A stretch of 64,000 bases of DNA, from the NCBI GenBank assembly GCA_964599885.1, contig CAZRHH010000008.1:1-64000 (forward strand). The letters run 5' to 3'. This DNA is from CAZRHH01 sp964599885 (GTDB lineage: Bacteria; Chloroflexota; Dehalococcoidia; DSTF01; JACRBR01). The position numbers and the translations under genes were made by a program. Under the pieces are notes generated by a model, which was not told the origin of the DNA, searched no databases, and saw only the letters and a program-made list of their open reading frames with translations. Below, in pieces: positions 41,539 to 50,464 of this stretch (the first letter of the stretch is position 1; every line of letters starts with the position of its first letter).

Positions 41539-43191
41539 ATGGCCGAGATTGATGGCGCGACGCTGATCGCGCGGAGCCTGAAGCAGCACGGCGTTGAGTA
41601 CATGTTCGGGATCATCGGCATCCCCGTCGTGCCGATCGCATTCGCGGCGCAGCGCGTCGGGATCAAGTACATCGGCATGCGCCACGAGCAGTCGGCGTCG
41701 TACGCAGCGCAAGCGGTCGGCTACCTGACGGGACGTCCGGGAGCGTGCCTGGCGGTGTCCGGGCCGGGTATGACGAACGCGATCTCCGGGCTGGCGAACG
41801 CCTGGGCGAACCGCTGGCCGATGATCCTGCTCGGCGGCTCGTCGGACATGTCGCAGCATGGCATGGGTGCGTTCCAGGAAGCGCCGCAAGTCGAATCGGC
41901 GCGGCCGTGGTGCAAGTACGCGGCCGAAGTTGATCGCATCGACCGCATCCCCTACTTCGTCGAGCAGGCCGTGCGCACGTCGATCTACGGGCGCCCCGGC
42001 CCCGTGTACCTCGACCTCCCCGGCGACATCATCAGCGGCAAGGTCGACGACGAGGCGGCGCCGCAGCGTCCGCCGCTCGCCGACGCGCCGCGCTTCTTCG
42101 CCGATCCGGCGGCAGTCGAGGCGGCTGTCGCTGCGCTGAAGAGCGCCGAACGGCCGTTGGTGATCGTCGGCAAGGGTGCGGCGTACGCGCGCGCCGAAGA
42201 CGAAGTGCGCGCGTTTATCGAGACGACGCAACTGCCGTTTCTGGCGACGCCGATGGGCAAGGGCGTGATGCCGGACGATCACCCGCTGTCGGTGGGCGCG
42301 GCGCGATCGCACGTGCTGCAGAACGCCGACCTCGTGCTGTTGATGGGCGCGCGCCTCAACTGGATCTTGCATTTCGGCCTGCCGCCGCGCTTCAACGAGA
42401 ACGTGCGCGTCATTCAGATGGACATAGCCGCGGAGGAGATCGGCACGAACGTGCCGGCGGAAGTCGCGCTGGTCGGCGACGCGAAGGCGGTGACATCGCA
42501 GCTGAACAGCGTGCTGCGTGACGAACCGTGGCAGTGTGCGCCCGAGACGACGTGGCGCACGGGCATCGCGAAGAAGATCGAAGAGAACAGCGCGACGACG
42601 CAGGCGATGTTCGACGACGACAGCGTGCCGATGAACTACTACCGCGTGCTGCGCGAGATCCGCGACATGCTGCCGCGCGACGCGATCATCGCCAGCGAAG
42701 GCGCCAACACGATGGACATCGGCCGCACGGTGCTGCCGAATTTCGAGCCGCGGCACCGTCTCGACGCCGGCAGCTTCGGAACGATGGGCGTCGGGCTGGC
42801 GTTCGCGATTGCGGCGCAGGCGGTGCATCCGGGCAAGCGTGTCGTGGCTGTCGAGGGCGACTCGGCGTTTGGGTTTAGCGGCATGGAGGTCGAAGTCGCG
42901 TGCCGTTACAACATGCCAATCACGTTCATCATCCTGAACAACAACGGCATCAGCGGCGGGCCGGCGACGATCGATCCCAACCGCGTCATGCCGAACCAGT
43001 ACGTGCCAAGCGCGCGCTACGAGAAGGTAATCGAAGCGTTCGGAGGCGACGGCTATTTCGCCGAGACGCCGGACCAGTTGCGGACAGCGCTCGAAGCAGC
43101 GTTCGCGAGTAACCGGCCGAACGTCGTCAACATCATGATCAACGCGTCGGCGCAGCGTAAGCCGCAGCAGTTCGGGTGGCTTACGCGATAA
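41539..43191 (+). CDS. Thiamine-diphosphate 2-hydroxyacyl-CoA lyase / oxalyl-CoA decarboxylase family enzyme
   Basis: A 550-residue ThDP enzyme. The cofactor-activating Glu is E50 in GMRHEQSASYAAQ. The ThDP/Mg motif is VEGDSAFGFSGMEVEVACRYN...NNNG near 440. The stretch EGANTMDIGRTVLPNFEPRHRLDAG resembles 2-hydroxyacyl-CoA lyase (HACL1) more than oxalyl-CoA decarboxylase, so C-C cleavage of a 2-hydroxyacyl-CoA to formyl-CoA plus an aldehyde is the better guess; oxalyl-CoA remains possible. GAAGGAGG lies eight bases before the ATG at 41539. CaiB-type CoA-transferases elsewhere in the window could supply the CoA ester or use the formyl-CoA. Confidence 0.88.
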   Translation: MAEIDGATLIARSLKQHGVEYMFGIIGIPVVPIAFAAQRVGIKYIGMRHEQSASYAAQAVGYLTGRPGACLAVSGPGMTNAISGLANAWANRWPMILLGGSSDMSQHGMGAFQEAPQVESARPWCKYAAEVDRIDRIPYFVEQAVRTSIYGRPGPVYLDLPGDIISGKVDDEAAPQRPPLADAPRFFADPAAVEAAVAALKSAERPLVIVGKGAAYARAEDEVRAFIETTQLPFLATPMGKGVMPDDHPLSVGAARSHVLQNADLVLLMGARLNWILHFGLPPRFNENVRVIQMDIAAEEIGTNVPAEVALVGDAKAVTSQLNSVLRDEPWQCAPETTWRTGIAKKIEENSATTQAMFDDDSVPMNYYRVLREIRDMLPRDAIIASEGANTMDIGRTVLPNFEPRHRLDAGSFGTMGVGLAFAIAAQAVHPGKRVVAVEGDSAFGFSGMEVEVACRYNMPITFIILNNNGISGGPATIDPNRVMPNQYVPSARYEKVIEAFGGDGYFAETPDQLRTALEAAFASNRPNVVNIMINASAQRKPQQFGWLTR

Positions 43192-43194
43192 GGC

Positions 43195-43229
43195 GCGGGA
43201 AGCGGGAAGCGGGAGACGAGAAGCGGGAT
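43195..43229. repeat. Heptad array, GCGGGAA type
   Basis: Five units of period seven (GCGGGAA twice, then variants), starting three bases after the lyase stop codon. Confidence 0.7.
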
Positions 43230-43294
43230 TTTCTGCGTCGTATTTCATACGCGTGGTTACGCGCCACACGCACCGGACAGTGACATGGAACGAT

Positions 43295-43323
43295 TTGCCA
43301 TCGGATCGCGGTGTTGGTAGGGT
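43295..43323 (+). promoter_or_regulatory. Possible promoter of the cold shock gene
   Basis: TTGCCA and TAGGGT are separated by 17 bases. It would leave a leader of about 155 bases before the cold shock ATG, in keeping with the long leaders of such genes. The -10 match is weak. No other gene is seen in 43230-43486. Confidence 0.35.
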
Positions 43324-43486
43324 GAGCAGGTAGAGCAAAGTCCTCGTTCGACCGCACCGAAGTCTCCTGTCGCACCCAGCGCCCACGACGACTCAGACGG
43401 TACAGAGGCACTCGCCGCAGCGAGCATGAATTTGTGCAGAACGTCGTGGACACAACGAATTCCCCACGGCGACAGGAGGTTACACC

Positions 43487-43702
43487 ATGGCAGCAGGACA
43501 AATTAAGCGGCTCGTACGCGACCGCGGATTCGGCTTCATCCGGCCGGAGGGCGCATCGGAAGACATCTTCTTCCACAGCTCCTCGATTCAGGGTGCGTTG
43601 TTCGATGACCTCAACGAAGGCCAGAACGTCGACTTCGACACGGAGCCGGACCCGCGCGACTCGCGCCGCAGCCGCGCCACGAACATCCGCCTCGCGAGCT
43701 AA
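43487..43702 (+). CDS. Cold-shock-domain protein
   Basis: A 71-residue OB-fold nucleic-acid-binding protein. The RNP1 motif is RGFGFIRP and the RNP2 motif is DIFFHSSSI. The spacing between them and the final strand (ATNIRLAS) is that of CspA-like proteins, although the loop regions are more acidic and Arg-rich than usual. AGGAGG sits seven bases before the ATG, and a strong hairpin follows the stop. It probably acts as an RNA chaperone. Confidence 0.92.
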   Translation: MAAGQIKRLVRDRGFGFIRPEGASEDIFFHSSSIQGALFDDLNEGQNVDFDTEPDPRDSRRSRATNIRLAS

Positions 43703-43730
43703 CGCTCGGCGCGGCAACGATGCAATGCAA

Positions 43731-43757
43731 AGGCCCGGAGCATATGCTCCGGGCCTT
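43731..43757 (+). terminator. Hairpin terminator after the cold shock gene
   Basis: A perfect stem GGCCCGGAGCA/TGCTCCGGGCC followed by a short TTCGT. The T-run is poor, but stem stability and position fit a terminator. Confidence 0.65.
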
Positions 43758-43800
43758 CGTGCTGTCAGCTGACGCGCGATCTGGCCCGTCACGAACAGTG

Positions 43801-43828
43801 GTGTTTGGTGTTTGGTGATTGGTCGTAG
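43801..43828. repeat. Heptad array, GTGTTTG type
   Basis: GTGTTTG twice, GTGATTG and GTCGTAG, between two convergent genes. It is the same family as 13338-13365. Confidence 0.65.
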
Positions 43829-43843
43829 GTGCGCGCCCCGCCA

Positions 43844-45109
43844 TCAAATCTCTCGCAGGCGCTGGCTGGTGACGCCGATGAACAGCACGATTGCCGTCGC
43901 GAGGCCGGCGAAACCGGCGACGGTCACTTGCGCGCCGAAGACATCGATCAGCGCGCCCATCGCCAGCGCGCTGAACGGCGTGATGCCGCTGACCATCACG
44001 TACAACGAGAGTACGCGGCCTCGATATTCGTCGTCGACGACGAGTTGGATCATCACCTGATTGAGCATCAGGTAGATCGAATTCGCGATGCCGGCGACGA
44101 CGAGCAGCGCGAACGACAGCGCGTAGACGTTCGAGAGCGCGAACAGCGTCACGAGCGCCATGTACACGAACGTAGTCCAGACGAGGATCTGGCCGCGCTT
44201 TTTCACCTGCGTCAGATTCGCCGCGAGCACGGCGCCGACGATCGAGCCGTAACCAACGGCCGACGCGAGAAAGCCGAAGCCAACGGATCCCACGCCGAGC
44301 ACGTCGTCGGCGAAGACGGGGATGTACTGCACGTACGGGTAGACGAGCAAGCTCGGCAGCCCGGCCATCAGCACGAGCAGCAGCACGTCGCGATTCCGTC
44401 GCGCATACGTGATGCCATCGCCGAGGCTGGCCAGCACCGACGACGTCTGCCCGACGCGCGGCGTGCCCTTCGTTTTGATGCGTGATGTCGCGAGCACGGA
44501 CAGGGCGTACGCGGCCGCCTGCACCGCGAACGCGGCGCCGATACCGGCCGTGCCGATCAGCGCGCCGGCGAGCGACGGCCCGACGATGCGCATCGTGTTC
44601 GAGCCGAGCGAGTTGATGGCGACGGCGTTCGCCAGGTCTTCCTCGCCGACCACGTCGTACACCATTACCTGCCGCGCCGGCTGGTTAACGGCGTCGGACA
44701 GCCCTTCGAGCGTGGCGATCGGGTACATCATCCAGATCTCGATGATGCCCGAGAACAGCAGCAGCGCGAGCAACACGGCGACGACGGCGCTGATCGCCGT
44801 CATCGACATCAGCACACTGCGACGGCTGAAGCGATCCGTGATGAGTCCGGCGAATGGCGACACGACGACGGACGACACGCCGCGGACGAAGCTGACCGCG
44901 CCGACCTGAAACGGGGAGTTCGTCAGGTCGAAGACGAGGTAGCCCTGCGCGGCGAACTGCACCCACTGCCCGAGCATCGTGCCGACGTTACCGAACCACA
45001 GCACGCGAAAATCGGGATATTTGCCGAGCGCGTAGAACGTGCGCCCGCGGAACCCGCGCAGCCCCTTCGCCTGAAGGCTATCGACGGGCGGCTCGGATGA
45101 CGTTGACAC
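43844..45109 (-). CDS. MFS transporter, DHA3/EntS-like
   Basis: A 421-residue transporter with twelve predicted membrane helices. Family features include the opening FRVLWFGNVGTMLGQWVQFAAQGYLVFDLT, the loop motif AGLITDRFSRRSVLM, LEGLSDAVNQPARQVMVYDVVGEEDLANAVAINS, and the C-terminal NQVMIQLVVDDEYRGRVLSLY. This branch includes exporters of siderophores and macrolides; the cargo here is unknown. It stands alone between the cold shock gene and a crotonase gene. Confidence 0.9.
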   Translation of the reverse strand: MSTSSEPPVDSLQAKGLRGFRGRTFYALGKYPDFRVLWFGNVGTMLGQWVQFAAQGYLVFDLTNSPFQVGAVSFVRGVSSVVVSPFAGLITDRFSRRSVLMSMTAISAVVAVLLALLLFSGIIEIWMMYPIATLEGLSDAVNQPARQVMVYDVVGEEDLANAVAINSLGSNTMRIVGPSLAGALIGTAGIGAAFAVQAAAYALSVLATSRIKTKGTPRVGQTSSVLASLGDGITYARRNRDVLLLVLMAGLPSLLVYPYVQYIPVFADDVLGVGSVGFGFLASAVGYGSIVGAVLAANLTQVKKRGQILVWTTFVYMALVTLFALSNVYALSFALLVVAGIANSIYLMLNQVMIQLVVDDEYRGRVLSLYVMVSGITPFSALAMGALIDVFGAQVTVAGFAGLATAIVLFIGVTSQRLREI

Positions 45110-45186
45110 GCGGCGCCTGACGCTGAACGTTGTGTCGGATGCGGAATGTTAGCGCGGCAGTTGTTTGCGCGCGAGCGCGGAGCGCC

Positions 45187-45239
45187 GGATGCGCACGAAG
45201 CGCATCCGCGCGCAGGCGGAGCTAAAGCTCCGCAGCTAC
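45187..45239. repeat. Pair of intergenic hairpins, the second REP-like with CTAC
   Basis: GGATGCG-CACGAAG-CGCATCC at 45187-45207 is followed by GCGGAGCT-AA-AGCTCCGC and AGCTAC at 45216-45239. Confidence 0.55.
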
Positions 45240-45270
45240 ATTCGCGCTGGGCGGGGATGGACGATCGCCC

Positions 45271-46122
45271 TTACTGGCGCGGCAGTTCGCCGTAGTCGCC
45301 GAACGGCGCGTCGCGCTTGCGGACGGCTTCGCGGAAGCCGTCGCGCATCGCCATGTCGCGCCAGGCGACGCCTTCCGGCGTGTGGCGCGCGATGCCATCG
45401 AACACCGTGCCGATGAGCTGGCTCGTGCGGAGGCCCATGTTCTCGTACGCCTGGTTGACGAGCAGCTTGCTCATCACAAGCTGATTGAGCGGGATCGTCG
45501 CGAGCTTCTGCGCCATCGCTTCGGCCTCGTCGCGCACCTGGTTGGCGGGCACGGACTTCGACGCCAATCCGAGGCGCTCCGCTTCGACGCCCGTCAGCGA
45601 CGCGCCGGTGAGCATCAGGCGCTTGGCGTGCTCCATGCCGAGGCGGTACACCCACATCATCGTCGTCGGCTCGCCCCAGATGCGCGCTGGCGGGTAGCCG
45701 ATCTGCGCGTCGTCGGCCATGAAGATCAGGTCGCTGCACAGCGCGAGATCCGTCCCGCCGCCGACGCACCAGCCATGCACCTGCGCGATGACCGGCTTCG
45801 GGCTCTCCCAGAGCGCCATGTACGCCCGCACGTTGCGAGACATGCCCATGTAATCGCGCACCGGATCCCACTGCCCGCTCATCGCCTGCTGGTTGGCGTC
45901 TTCGGCTTTCACGCCCCAGTCGAGGTCGTAGCCGGCGCAGAACGCGCGTCCGGCGCCGCTCAGGATCATCACGCGCACGGTGTGATCGTCGTTCGCGGCC
46001 GCGACGGCGCTGCGCAAATCGGCGACGAGTTGCGAGTTGATCGCGTTCAGGCGCTCCGGTCGGTTCAGCACGATGCGCGCGATGCCATCACCCGCGCTGT
46101 AGTCAATCGTCTCGTATGTCAT
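45271..46122 (-). CDS. Enoyl-CoA hydratase/isomerase family protein
   Basis: A 283-residue crotonase-fold protein. The oxyanion-hole segments are SGAGRAFCAGYDLDWG and HGWCVGGGTDLALCSDLIFMADDAQIGYP. The usual catalytic Glu in the GEPTTM region (IWGEPTTMMWVYRLG) may be present. The C-terminal part carries MGLRTSQLIG and a PFGDYGELPRQ tail, unlike housekeeping FadB-type hydratases. The ATG at 46122 has GAGGGAG ahead of it. It lies 28 bases behind the zinc dehydrogenase on the same strand, so both probably act on one CoA-ester degradation route. Confidence 0.88.
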   Translation of the reverse strand: MTYETIDYSAGDGIARIVLNRPERLNAINSQLVADLRSAVAAANDDHTVRVMILSGAGRAFCAGYDLDWGVKAEDANQQAMSGQWDPVRDYMGMSRNVRAYMALWESPKPVIAQVHGWCVGGGTDLALCSDLIFMADDAQIGYPPARIWGEPTTMMWVYRLGMEHAKRLMLTGASLTGVEAERLGLASKSVPANQVRDEAEAMAQKLATIPLNQLVMSKLLVNQAYENMGLRTSQLIGTVFDGIARHTPEGVAWRDMAMRDGFREAVRKRDAPFGDYGELPRQ

Positions 46123-46150
46123 CGTGCGTCTCCCTCGTTCTCGGCGCGCC

Positions 46151-47173
46151 TCACTCACCGTCCATGCGGATGATCAGCTTCGTCGGGATGTCCTGCATCG
46201 CCGCGATCGCGTCGTCCGCGCCGACGACGCTGCTCGTCACCAGCTCCGGCTTCAGCCGGCCGCTCGCGATCAGATCGAGCAGCGGCGGGATGATCGGACG
46301 CGCGTGGACGCGTCCCGTCTCGAAGCGCATGCCGATGTTGTACATGTGGAACAGCGGCATCGGCGTCGTGCGGTCGTAATAGATGCCGACGCTGGTGCAT
46401 GTGCCGCCCGGCTGCGTCGCCTTGATCGCGAACGACAACCCATCGACGTCCGCGCTGGCGTCGACCGTGATCGGAAACGGGCCGATGCGCGCCGCCGGGC
46501 GCCCTTCGTGGACGTTCCCACCCAGCGTCGTCGCGAGTTCGAGCCGTTCGCGGCTGTGGTCGATGTAGTCGACGGAGCGCGCGCCGAGCGTGAGCGCGAT
46601 CGCCGCGGCGTACAGTCCGATGCTTCCCGCGCCGCCCGCCATAATCAGCACCGGCGCGCCGGGCGTCGCTTCGAGCTGTGGCGCAACGGTGCGCCAGGCG
46701 TCGGGAAGGTTGTCGCTGGCACTCGCGGCCGCGGCGGGATCGACGCCATCGGGCAGGCTGACGAGCATCGCGTCGGCGTACGGTACGAGGACGCGGTCGG
46801 AGAGCATGCCACCCCAGGCGCCGCCCACGGGAAGGCCGTACATTGCAAACGGCTTCACCATCGAACAACTGCCCGTGAGTCCGCGGGCGCAGCGGTCACA
46901 GGCGCCGCATGAGATCTGAAACGGCACCACGACGAGGTCGCCGGGCGCCACCGACACCACGTCCGCGCCCACCTCGACGACCCGCGCGACGCACTCGTGA
47001 CCGAGCGCGAACGGCCCGGGCTGCGGCACGCGGCCGCTGATCACCGACTTGTCGAGATCGCACAGCGCGACGGCGATTGGCGCTACGATCGCCTGTGCCG
47101 GAGCTTCAATCTGCGGCTCCGGCACGTCTTGCCACTCGACGCGTCGGGGCTCGATGAACGTGAGTTGACGCAC
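46151..47173 (-). CDS. Zinc-dependent medium-chain alcohol dehydrogenase
   Basis: A 340-residue MDR-superfamily oxidoreductase. The catalytic zinc site is suggested by ALCDLDKSV and GHECVARVVEVGADV. The structural zinc Cys cluster is CGACDRCARGLTGSC. The cofactor domain has MAGGAGSIGLYAAAIALTLGARSVDYIDHS, where an Asp after the second strand suggests NAD+ preference. The start is a GTG at 47173 with AAGGAG nine bases upstream. It is likely co-transcribed with the enoyl-CoA hydratase behind it. Confidence 0.87.
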   Translation of the reverse strand: MRQLTFIEPRRVEWQDVPEPQIEAPAQAIVAPIAVALCDLDKSVISGRVPQPGPFALGHECVARVVEVGADVVSVAPGDLVVVPFQISCGACDRCARGLTGSCSMVKPFAMYGLPVGGAWGGMLSDRVLVPYADAMLVSLPDGVDPAAAASASDNLPDAWRTVAPQLEATPGAPVLIMAGGAGSIGLYAAAIALTLGARSVDYIDHSRERLELATTLGGNVHEGRPAARIGPFPITVDASADVDGLSFAIKATQPGGTCTSVGIYYDRTTPMPLFHMYNIGMRFETGRVHARPIIPPLLDLIASGRLKPELVTSSVVGADDAIAAMQDIPTKLIIRMDGE

Positions 47174-47237
47174 CCTGCTTACTCCTTCTTGGCGGTCGTA
47201 CGTGTGGCTCTAGCCAATATCGCGCGTTTTCCCGCAT

Positions 47238-47267
47238 TTGCCGCGCCTATGGTTTACCCGTTACACT
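47238..47267 (+). promoter_or_regulatory. Possible promoter of the DEAD-box helicase gene
   Basis: TTGCCG and TACACT are spaced by 18 bases. A leader of about 125 bases would precede the helicase start. Confidence 0.4.
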
Positions 47268-47398
47268 AGCATCACAAACGAATCTTCAGTAAACGTCCGC
47301 TGCGATAGCCTCCCACTGAAATCCAGTGACAGCATCTGCCATTTCGCACTGGTCGTCGAGAAGATCATCAACATCTTCTGGCGAAAGGTATCCCTAAC

Positions 47399-48616
47399 TT
47401 GCAGTCATTCCGTGAACTGGCGCTTCGGCCTTCAAGTCTGAAGGCTCTCGATGCGTCGCAAATCGTAACACCCACCCCAATCCAGGCGGGCGCTATCCCG
47501 CCGTTGCTCGAAGGCAAGGACGTCATCGGGCAAGCGTATACCGGCTCCGGCAAGACGCTCGCGTTCGGCCTGCCGCTGATCGAGAGCATCGACATCAAGA
47601 ACAAGTGGCTCCAGGCGCTCGTCCTGGTGCCGACGCGCGAGCTTGCGCAGCAGGTGCACGGCGTCATCGAGGAGCTTGCGAAGCCTGCGGGCATCCGCAC
47701 GACGATGATTTTCGGCGGGCGCGCGTTCCAGCCGCAGCAGGACGCCATCTATCGCGGCGCGCAGGTCGTCGTCGGCACGCCGGGCCGCATTCTCGACCAC
47801 GTGTCGCGCGGCACGATGACGCTCGAAGGCATCACGTTCTTCGTGCTCGACGAAGCGGATCAGATGCTCGACCAGGGCTTCGCGCCCGATGTCGAGCGCA
47901 TCCTCGCCGCGACGCCGAGCGAGCGTCAGACAGCGCTCTTCTCGGCGACGACGCCGGCGTGGGTGCACAAAGTCTCCTCGAAGCATCTCCGCAACCCCGT
48001 CGTCGTTGAGACGCAACCGGAAGAAGAAGCCGGCCCCGACATCGACCACGTCGTGTATGAGATCTGGAAGGAAGACAAGTTCAACGTGCTCGCCCGCCTG
48101 CTCGACGAGCCGACGGAAGGCACGACGCTCGTCTTCGGGCGCACGAAGCACGGCGTCCGTAATCTCGGCGTGAAGCTCGAACGCATGGGTTATGCGGTCG
48201 ACGTGCTGCAGGGCAACCTCAGCCAGGGCCAGCGCGACCGTGTGCTCGAGAAGTTCCGTGCCGGCAAGACGCCGGTGCTGCTCGCGACGAACGTCGCCGC
48301 GCGCGGTCTCGACGTGCTGCACGTCAGCCGCGTGATCAACTTCGAGCTGCCGGAAACGCACGAGCTGTTCACGCACCGCGTCGGCCGCACGGGCCGCATG
48401 GGCCGCTCCGGCCGCGCGATCACGCTGCTCTCGCCGGCGGAGCTGCCGAAGTGGCGCGAGATCGAACGCGGCCTCGGCCGCACGCTCCCGCGCATGACGC
48501 CCGACGGCGAAGAGATCAAGCCTCAGCCCGCGAAAACGACCGCGCCCGGCACGCGACGCGGCTCCGGCAGCTTCGGCGGCCGCCGCCGCACCAGCGCCTT
48601 CGGGGCGCGGCGCTAA
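47399..48616 (+). CDS. DEAD-box RNA helicase
   Basis: A 405-residue ATP-dependent RNA helicase. A Q-motif region opens the protein (FRELALRPSSLKALDASQIVTPTPIQ). Motif I is AYTGSGKT at 46-53, then PTRELAQQ, TPGR, the DEAD box at 151-154, SAT, RGLDVLHVSRVINFELP and HRVGRTGRMGR. The C-terminal 40 residues are basic and rich in Arg and Gly (GTRRGSGSFGGRRRTSAFGARR), probably an RNA-binding tail. The frame begins with a TTG, without a good Shine-Dalgarno. It is a monocistronic unit closed by the terminator at 48647. Confidence 0.93.
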   Translation: MQSFRELALRPSSLKALDASQIVTPTPIQAGAIPPLLEGKDVIGQAYTGSGKTLAFGLPLIESIDIKNKWLQALVLVPTRELAQQVHGVIEELAKPAGIRTTMIFGGRAFQPQQDAIYRGAQVVVGTPGRILDHVSRGTMTLEGITFFVLDEADQMLDQGFAPDVERILAATPSERQTALFSATTPAWVHKVSSKHLRNPVVVETQPEEEAGPDIDHVVYEIWKEDKFNVLARLLDEPTEGTTLVFGRTKHGVRNLGVKLERMGYAVDVLQGNLSQGQRDRVLEKFRAGKTPVLLATNVAARGLDVLHVSRVINFELPETHELFTHRVGRTGRMGRSGRAITLLSPAELPKWREIERGLGRTLPRMTPDGEEIKPQPAKTTAPGTRRGSGSFGGRRRTSAFGARR

Positions 48617-48646
48617 CGGCGTCGTTCGGCACAACGCGAACATGCA

Positions 48647-48678
48647 CACAGCCCATCTTCGGATGGGCTGTGCTGTTT
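48647..48678 (+). terminator. Rho-independent terminator of the helicase gene
   Basis: ACAGCCCATC-TTCG-GATGGGCTGT with a stable TTCG tetraloop, followed by GCTGTTTTC. Confidence 0.85.
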
Positions 48679-48690
48679 TCGTGCTTGGCG

Positions 48691-50313
48691 TCACTCGGCG
48701 TCAGCGCGCGGTCGCACGCAGAAGAGGTCGCGGATCCAACTCGTGCCCGTCTGGTCGAGCACGTTGCCGTCCGCATCGAGCGCCTCGACGATGACCATCG
48801 CTTCCGCGCCGGTGCCGTTGATCGCGACATACCACGCGTCGTCCGGTGGCAGCGCGGGCAGCTCGACGAAGTACGCATGCACGTCCGCGGCAAACGTCTC
48901 GTCGAGCGTGATCTCGATCATCTGCTCGGCGAGCGGCGGCGCAGCACAGGGATCGGGCGCGTGCTCCCGAATTGCCATGAGCGTCGCCTTCAGCCGATAT
49001 GCGCTCGCGCCCTCATGGCGGCTCCAACGAAACTCGTGTTCGTCGGGGAAGTGCCAGAAGCGCAGGCGCTCGTGCACGGGCGCGACAACGTCGAGCAGCT
49101 CGTAACCACCACGCTCTCCCGGTCGCGTCACGAGTTCGATGTAGTAGTCGGGTACGCGACCAACGCTGATCACGATCGTGCCGTCGAGTTCACGACGCGG
49201 GCGGTAGAAGCACCAATCCGTCAGTGCCGGTTCGGCGCCGATAATGCTCGGCCGCGTCGCGCACTCTCCCGCCAGTTCGCCGCCCTGCGTCACCACCCAC
49301 GCCCGCGCCGCGTCATACAGCGCCGGATCAGCGCCGTATGCCAAGAATTCGATGATCCAGCCGGGGCAGTCATCGAGCGAATCACCAGGATGGAGGACGA
49401 GCGTGTTACTGCGGATTGCTGAGCGCTCACCGGAAAAGTAGCTCACCAGCACACGGGAGGTGCGTTCGTCAGCGGTACGAGCGAACGCGGCCTGGTGCGA
49501 GATCCCGACGGGTGGAAGCTCCGCACACACCCGTATCTCGTCGTCGCCGTGAACGGTGCCGAGCTCCTCCCACGATGGCGCGGACGCTTCGGCCACCGCC
49601 TCCGCGAAGTCGAGAAGATCCTCTTCCGTGAGATTGAAGGCGTGGACGATGGTCGCGCCGAAATCCTCCGGGAACAGCACCATCGAACGCTGCCCAGGCG
49701 CACCCTCGACCGCCGGCGCGATGACGACGGCTTGCCGCGCGCCGATGGTGCGCGCCGTCACGTCGCTCGCGAGAGCGTCGAACGTCTCGGCGCGGGCAAC
49801 AGTGCGGGCGAGCGTCACCATGGCGGGCGTGCCGTCATCGTTCAGCTTCTGATACTCGAAATTGAGGCCGGCTGTGCGGCCGCCGCACGCGACGACCTCG
49901 GGACGCCCGGTCGACTCCAGATTGCCCGCCGGTTCAAAGCCCGGCGGCAGGTCGAGCGGTCGCATGAAGTCCAGTTCGCTTTGGCCGGTTGGCGCGTTCA
50001 CACAGCCGCCCGCGATCGTCCGCTCGTGCTGGTCGCGCACCGCCTGCGGCCAATCGTCGATCGACGGTGCGACGTACAGCCCGAGGATCTCGCCATTGAA
50101 GCGTTCCGCGCCGGACTGCGCCGTTTGCGTGGCGGCGGCGTCTTTGAGGCGTTCGTCCAAGGGCGCTGTGGGCGTCGATGTGGCGCCCGTGGATTCCGGT
50201 GTTACCCCGTCGGCTGGCTGCGGTTCACCGCAAGCGTAAAAGGCAGCCGAGCACAGGAGCGCCAGGACGGCTGCGCTGACACCTCGCACGGTTGTCGTAT
50301 GTCGCTTCAACAT
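48691..50313 (-). CDS. Uncharacterised lipoprotein, 540 residues
   Basis: The N-terminus LKRHTTTVRGVSAAVLALLCSAAFYAC is a signal with a plausible lipobox Cys, followed by a Pro/Thr/Ser linker. The remainder is soluble and has eight or more Cys residues (for example IAGGCVNAPTG, EVVACGGRT, EIRVCAEL, DDCPGW and DWCFYRP), which suggests disulfides outside the cell. Its repeating strand-rich segments are not recognised. It converges on the helicase gene and diverges from the enoyl-CoA hydratase at 50465. No function can be assigned. Confidence 0.75.
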   Translation of the reverse strand: MLKRHTTTVRGVSAAVLALLCSAAFYACGEPQPADGVTPESTGATSTPTAPLDERLKDAAATQTAQSGAERFNGEILGLYVAPSIDDWPQAVRDQHERTIAGGCVNAPTGQSELDFMRPLDLPPGFEPAGNLESTGRPEVVACGGRTAGLNFEYQKLNDDGTPAMVTLARTVARAETFDALASDVTARTIGARQAVVIAPAVEGAPGQRSMVLFPEDFGATIVHAFNLTEEDLLDFAEAVAEASAPSWEELGTVHGDDEIRVCAELPPVGISHQAAFARTADERTSRVLVSYFSGERSAIRSNTLVLHPGDSLDDCPGWIIEFLAYGADPALYDAARAWVVTQGGELAGECATRPSIIGAEPALTDWCFYRPRRELDGTIVISVGRVPDYYIELVTRPGERGGYELLDVVAPVHERLRFWHFPDEHEFRWSRHEGASAYRLKATLMAIREHAPDPCAAPPLAEQMIEITLDETFAADVHAYFVELPALPPDDAWYVAINGTGAEAMVIVEALDADGNVLDQTGTSWIRDLFCVRPRADAE

Positions 50314-50464
50314 CGCGTTCGCATCGTACCCGCCCTCGATGAGCACATCCTTACGGCAGGTCTACGCCTCGCCCACGTGTATCCTACGACCGAGCGTACG
50401 TCCGGACGTGCGTGCGGGCTGTGCGGGCGAACCAACCTTCCTACTTCCATCGGGAGGCACCTCC

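Noticed and set aside
41476..43386. Minus-strand frame of 636 codons opposite the ThDP lyase
   Set aside because: Arg/His-rich antisense shadow; the plus-strand enzyme has all ThDP motifs and a good ribosome binding site.
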